NCBI GenBank assembly: GCA_030267565.1
Contig: BRXU01000007.1
Span: forward strand, 930,001 to 994,000
Direction of reading: 5' to 3'
Length of the DNA stretch: 64,000 nucleotides
Origin: Pleodorina starrii
Taxonomy: Eukaryota; Chlorophyta; Chlorophyceae; Chlamydomonadales; Volvocaceae
This document shows positions 59,901 to 64,000 of the stretch, piece by piece. Made by a program: the position numbers and the translations under genes. How positions within the stretch are numbered: the stretch's first letter is position 1; every line of letters starts with the position of its first letter. Below the pieces are notes generated by a model. That model made no database searches and had not been told where the DNA came from. It saw nothing but the letters and a program-made list of their open reading frames with translations.

Positions 59901-62900
59901 GCGCAGTGCTCAACGGCTCAGCCGAGTGGCACGCGGCGATGTCCTGTCTGGCGGGTCGCGACCGGGACCTCTACGCCACCACAAGCTCAAAGGCGCGCAG
60001 CAGCGGAAAGATCGTGGACGCCGCCGCGGCGGCGGCGGAGCCGCCGCCGCCGCCGCCGGACAGCCCCACGCCTTTCGGCGCCGCCACTGCAGCCGCCGCC
60101 GCTGCGGGCTCTCCTGCCAGCCAGCTTCCTGCCAGCGGCGATAGCGCACCGGCTCAAGCGCCGGATAGCCTTGATGCTGAAGGCGGGGCCGAGGGTGGAG
60201 GCGGGGGTGAGGGCGGGGGAGAGGGCTTGCAGCGGTTGCCGCAGGGGCCGTCACGGGAACAGCAGCCGGAGGACTCGCAGGGGGCGCCGGTGGCGGCGGC
60301 GGCGGAGGAGGAGGAGGAGGAGGAGGAGGTGGGGCAGAAGGCCGCCCAGGACGCAGCGGAGGCGGGGACGGTGGCGGGCACGGGGGTAGCGGCGGCAGCC
60401 GAGGAGGAGGAGGCGGTGGCAGTGGCAGCGGCGGCGGAGGACGAGCCGCAGCAAGAGCCCCAGTCCCCCGCCGACGCCGCCGATGACTGGACGGTGGCCT
60501 CTCCCTGGAGCGCATCGCAGCGGGCTGTGCTGGCGGCGTGTGTGGCGGCGGAAGGCGGCGGCGGCGACGACGCCGGGGAGGAGGACGCGGCTCTAACGGC
60601 CGTCGGCAACAGCGTGGTCTCCCAGCCAGCGGGTGAGGCAGCGGAGGCGTCGCCGTCGCCTGATGAGGCAACGCCGTTTCCGTTGCCTGGTGAGGCAGTG
60701 GCGGCGACGTTCGATGACGGCGCGACGACCAGCTCCATCGCGGTGGCGAGCGGTGCGGCCGCGGTTCCGCTGGGCATCAGCACCTCGGGCGGCGGAGGCG
60801 GCGGTGAGGGCTCCGACGGCGCTGGGGTGGCGGCGTTGGCGGCGCAGCCGCTGCCGCCGCCGCCGCTGTGCGGCGCGGCGCGAGCTGCATCGGTGCCCCT
60901 GGAGCTCATCTCCCCGGAGCTTTGCGATGCCGAGCCGTCGCCCGCTGCCGCCGCAGCCGCAGCGACGGCGGTGGCGGTGGCGGCGGCGGCGGCGGCGGCA
61001 GCTGCAGTGCCGCGGCGGCTTGTGCCTGAGGTGGACGGCGGGGCCGCCGCCGGGTCGGTCCCGGGAGCGGTGGCGAGCGATCCGTCGCTGAGTGCGATAT
61101 TGGATGGCAGTGACAGTTGCGACGATGATGGTGACGAGGAGGAGGAGGAGGAGGAGGAGGAGGACGGTGACGAGGAGAAGGAGGATACGGAGGAGGAGGA
61201 GAGCGAGGAGGAGGAGGAAGAGGAGAGCGAGGAGGAGGAGGAGAGCGAGGATGAAGACAGTGACGACAGCGACGACGATTCTGAGTCAGAGTCAGAGTCA
61301 GAGGGGGTGGAGGTGGAGGTGGAGGAGGAGGAACATGCGGCGGAGGTGACGGAGGAGATGGGGCCCGAGGAGGAGGAGGGCACCGCCAGCGGCGGCACGA
61401 CACCGCCCGAGAGCGCTAACGTGTTTAAGCCGCCGCATTCCGCGGCGGCGGCGGCAGCGAGAGCGTCGCGGCTGCCCTCCGCCGCGTCGCACCGCTCCTT
61501 AGCCTTCGCGCTGCCCGACTCGGACACCTCGACGACCACCGCCGCCGACGACGACGCCGACGAAAGCGGCGCCGGCGGCGACCGCCGCCAACAGCCGCGC
61601 GAGTCCGTGCGCCTGCAGCTGGAGCAGGCGGCGGCCAGCGACCCGCGGGTCGGCAGCCACGGCTCGCGCCGCCGGTCGGCCAGCATGCGCGCGTCGCTTG
61701 GCAGCAGCGGCGCCCTGGAGCGGCGCGCGCGGCAGCTGCAGCGCCGCTCTCGGTCGGCTCGGCAGCAGGGGCGCGCGCCGGCGGGGCCGCCTCCGGACCA
61801 GCAGCTGCTGGCGCGATCCTTCCACGATTTGGAGCAGCAGCTGCGGGCGGTGTGGGACGAGAAGGACGAGGGCGCGATGCGGCGCGTGTTGGACCGCATC
61901 TGGTCACTCACCATGCTGCAGCAGGGCGGCGAGGCCGACGCCGACGCGGACGCGGACGCGGAGGCCGTGGGGGAAGCCGGCGGCGGCGGCGGCGGCGCCG
62001 CTGCCGCGGCGCAGGAGCCCGGCGCGAGCGGGCCGGCGGCGGCGGCGGCGGCGCCGCCGCCGCCGCCGCGCTCCCCAGGCTCTTCGCTGCGGACCGACAC
62101 GGCCACCACGAGGAGCAGCCTCAGCTTTGGGGCCGCGGTCGAGGAGGGCATCTCCGCCGCCGCCTCGCTGAACCCGCCGCCGCCGCCGCCGCCACTGCCC
62201 GCGGAGGATCCAACTGAGCGGACATCCGGTCCGGAGGCCGGTGTGGTGGAGGGTGAAGGTGAGGGCGAGGGCGGGGGCGCGGCGGCTGCGCCGCCGCTCC
62301 CGGAGCAGGACGAGCTGTACGACACAGCGGCGGCGGCGGCGGCGGGAGCGGCGACGGCTGGGGAGGGTGGAGACAGCAGCAGTCCCGCTCGCGACAGCCG
62401 CCTGCTTCAACCCATGTTGGACATCCCCCGCGTCTTTCCCCGCGCCGGGGGCTTGGACGCCGCGGCGCGCCGCTTCTCCTCCCCGCCCGCCTCCCCGCCG
62501 CCGCCGCCCTCCGCCGGCCCGCTGCCCGCGCCGCTGCCGCCGCCGCTGTCGTTGTCGCCGCCCGGCGGCGCCGAGTACGGCAGCCCGGACAGGCTGCGAC
62601 GCCTCCGCCAGAGCCCCCAGCCGCAGGGCGGCGGCGGCGCCGCCGCCGCGGCGGCAGGCGCTGCCGTGCCGTACGCCCGGCCGCTCCTGGAGTGGAGCCT
62701 CCCTGGCGAAGAAGTGGACGCCACCGTGCCGGGGCCGCGGCGGCGGTTGATTCCACAGGAACCCTTGGTTTCCATGTCGGTGATTGGTGCCCCGGGCCTC
62801 CGCGGCTTGGCACCGCTGCGCACCGCCCGCCCGAGCAGCGGCCCCAGCCCCGTCACCAGAGACGGCGAGGAAGGCTGCTCGTCCGCCTCGCCGCCGCGGC

Positions 62901-64000
62901 TGCCGCCGCAGCCGCCGCAGCTGCTGCCGCTGCAGCCGCCCGGCGCCGCCGGGCCGCCGACGCCGCTGGCGTACGGCAGTGGGGCGCGCCACAACCTGGC
63001 GCCGCTGCGGCCGGACGTCTGGCCGCGCGCCTCCAGCGCCGGAGGCCTGGCAGCGTCGATATCGGCGCCGTCGGCGCTGGCGATGGGGCTGCTGCAGCCG
63101 GCGCCGCCGCCGGCGGCGGAGCCGCCTCCGCCGGATCCCCGCCTGGCTAGCCATGCCAGCCACGCAGCCGGAGGGACAGCCCCGGGCGCGCCTCCAGCCT
63201 CCTGGGCGCGGGGGTCTTCGCCGCAGCGGACGTCGCCGTCGCAGGACAGCGCCGCCCTGCTGCTGCCCCCAGTCAATCCGTCGAGTCTGCAGCTCCGCCG
63301 GCGGCACGGCGCGCCGCGCGGCGCCAGCGGCGCCAGCGGCGGCGGCGGCATGTTGGCGGTGGCGGTCGACGGCGGACTTGTCGGCGGCGAGGACACCGCC
63401 GCCGCCGCCGCCGTCACGTCGCCGGGCGCTGCCCAGGCCCTCGGTCATTACGCCGCTGCCAACGGCCTTCAGGGCTTGTCTAGCTACAGTCAGCAAGGCG
63501 CCGGAGTGCTGTCGCCGCACCACTACCCTCTCATCCTGCCGCCGCCGGATTCGTACGACCAGGCGCTCTTGGCGCCGCCGCCAATGTCGTACGCGGCGGC
63601 GCCGCACCTCCGCTCGCTGTCCCACCGGGCCTTCCACGTGTCGCCGTCGCAGATGGCCGCCGGCGGCGGCGGCGGCGGCGGCGGCCTGGGTGGTGGTGGT
63701 GGTGCGGCGTCGGGCGGGTATGGAGGGTCGCTGTCCGGAGGAGTGAGTGGCTCGGCCGTTAACGGCTGTCGGCACTCGTCGCTGACGGGGATATGCGCAG
63801 TGGCGCCGGGATCGGCTGCCGTGGGGCCGCATGGGCCCTTCGGGCACGGCGGTGGCCACGTCGTAGGCGAGGCGTTCGACGGCGAAGCCGGCGGGCCCAA
63901 CAGCGAACCGGGGGTCATTGCCGCTGGTCGGCTGTCCGGCGCGGGACGCAGCTCCGGAACCGCACCCCTGCTGCCTCCCTTGCAGGGCATGGCGCCGCCA
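50998..64000 (+). CDS. giant NIMA-related (NEK) protein kinase, incomplete at right edge
   Basis: Exons, all in phase: 50998-53222, 53614-53641, 53904-54050, 54377-54665, 54927-55041, 55289-55347, 55742-55824, 56425-56538, 56675-56768, 57282-57721, 58109-58216, 58683-58842, 59167-59520, 59907-64000 (open); at least 2770 residues. The start is the first ATG after an in-frame TAG at 50947. Residues 1-705 are Ala/Gly/Ser low complexity. Kinase at about 708-1010: GSGSFATV loop, Lys737, Glu755, HRDLKPDN (Asp897), DLG (Asp916) and the NEK signature CLGTPYYMSPE. A Gly/Ala insertion of about 50 residues follows GGTLAQLIK. Coiled coil comes next (REAELEALRQELLARRERKQ), then an acidic Asp/Glu region and a tail of more than 1360 residues with poly-Ala, poly-Glu (61136-61260) and Pro-rich tracts. 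Chlamydomonas NEKs act in cilia and the cell cycle; which member this is cannot be said. Confidence 0.9.
52870..53151 (+). repeat. cluster of GGATCC/GGATCT hexamers in coding sequence
   Basis: At least eight GGATC(C/T) hexamers lie in under 300 bp, coding Gly-Ser repeats (SGSGSGS, PGSGSG). The last three are within the kinase glycine loop (ILGSGS). Confidence 0.75.
55406..55467. repeat. (GGGTT)n repeat in a NEK intron
   Basis: About eleven GGGTT/GGTTG units, interrupted twice, in the intron after the exon ending at 55347. Confidence 0.85.
58230..58293. repeat. GGCTGTAG and GGCTG tandem repeats in a NEK intron
   Basis: Four GGGCTGTA units pass into four or five GGGCT units, directly after the donor at 58217. 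Confidence 0.85.

Noticed and set aside
60154..62325. 723-codon antisense ORF across the NEK tail exon
   Set aside because: GC-rich codon bias on the plus strand makes the complementary frame stop-poor. The product is Ser/Ala/Pro low complexity, and the plus frame is in phase with 13 upstream exons.
61904..63859. 651-codon antisense ORF
   Set aside because: Same cause; its translation is almost all Arg/Ala/Gly/Gln and mirrors the plus-strand exon.
1..64000. CRISPR array, rRNA, operon or prophage content
   Set aside because: The genes are intron-rich nuclear algal genes. No evenly spaced repeat-spacer arrangement and no ribosomal RNA sequence were seen.

Overview
The window reads as nuclear DNA of a volvocalean green alga, probably Chlamydomonas reinhardtii or a close relative. 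The evidence is GC-rich genes with many short exons, GTGAGT/GTGGGT-type donors and (N)CAG acceptors, strong GC bias at third codon positions, long alanine/glycine/glutamine runs inside proteins, TGTAA-type poly(A) signals, and families typical of this group: plant-type DYRK kinase, OPR-RAP protein, NIMA-related kinase and plastid starch phosphorylase. All gene models were built by hand. Exons were accepted only where splice sites and reading phase agreed across every junction; no transcript data were available.

Layout. Left edge (32-424, minus): a short ORF with a membrane or signal segment, probably the first exon of a gene leaving the window, divergent from the next gene. 595-6822: a 12-exon plant-type DYRK kinase (DYRKP/STD1-like) with a LisH-like N terminus. 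8860-12388: a 10-exon replication factor C small subunit (RFC2 of human and plant naming). 12683-14488: a one-exon, low-complexity, coiled-coil-containing protein of unknown function. 17366-18421: a possible three-exon gene for a small protein. 20514-28821: a 16-exon plastidial alpha-glucan (starch) phosphorylase. 28822-38990: a gene-poor stretch. It holds a truncated gypsy-type (chromodomain integrase) retroelement bounded by TG...CA ends and a perfect 5-bp target duplication, inserted into what looks like an older exon. 39003-45577: a 4-exon octotricopeptide-repeat protein with a C-terminal RAP domain. 46897-48493: a 3-exon macro-domain protein. 50998-64000 and beyond: a very large NIMA-related (NEK) kinase of at least 2770 residues, open at the right edge.

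How the genes relate. Two genes belong to starch metabolism: the DYRKP-type kinase, whose Chlamydomonas relative STD1 is known to affect starch and oil accumulation, and the phosphorylase about 14 kb away. The RFC subunit serves DNA replication, the OPR-RAP protein probably chloroplast RNA metabolism, the macro protein ADP-ribose metabolism, and the NEK kinase probably cilia or the cell cycle. Nothing suggests operons. All confident host genes lie on the plus strand.

The most interesting structures are: (1) the retroelement with 49-bp terminal repeats, target duplication, antisense integrase and a primer-site-like motif; (2) three tandem copies in it of a stem-loop whose stems co-vary around an invariant AGACA loop; (3) a duplicated exon end plus 5' splice site in the phosphorylase gene that would insert exactly 43 codons in frame; (4) an ORF that closes across the empty retroelement site.
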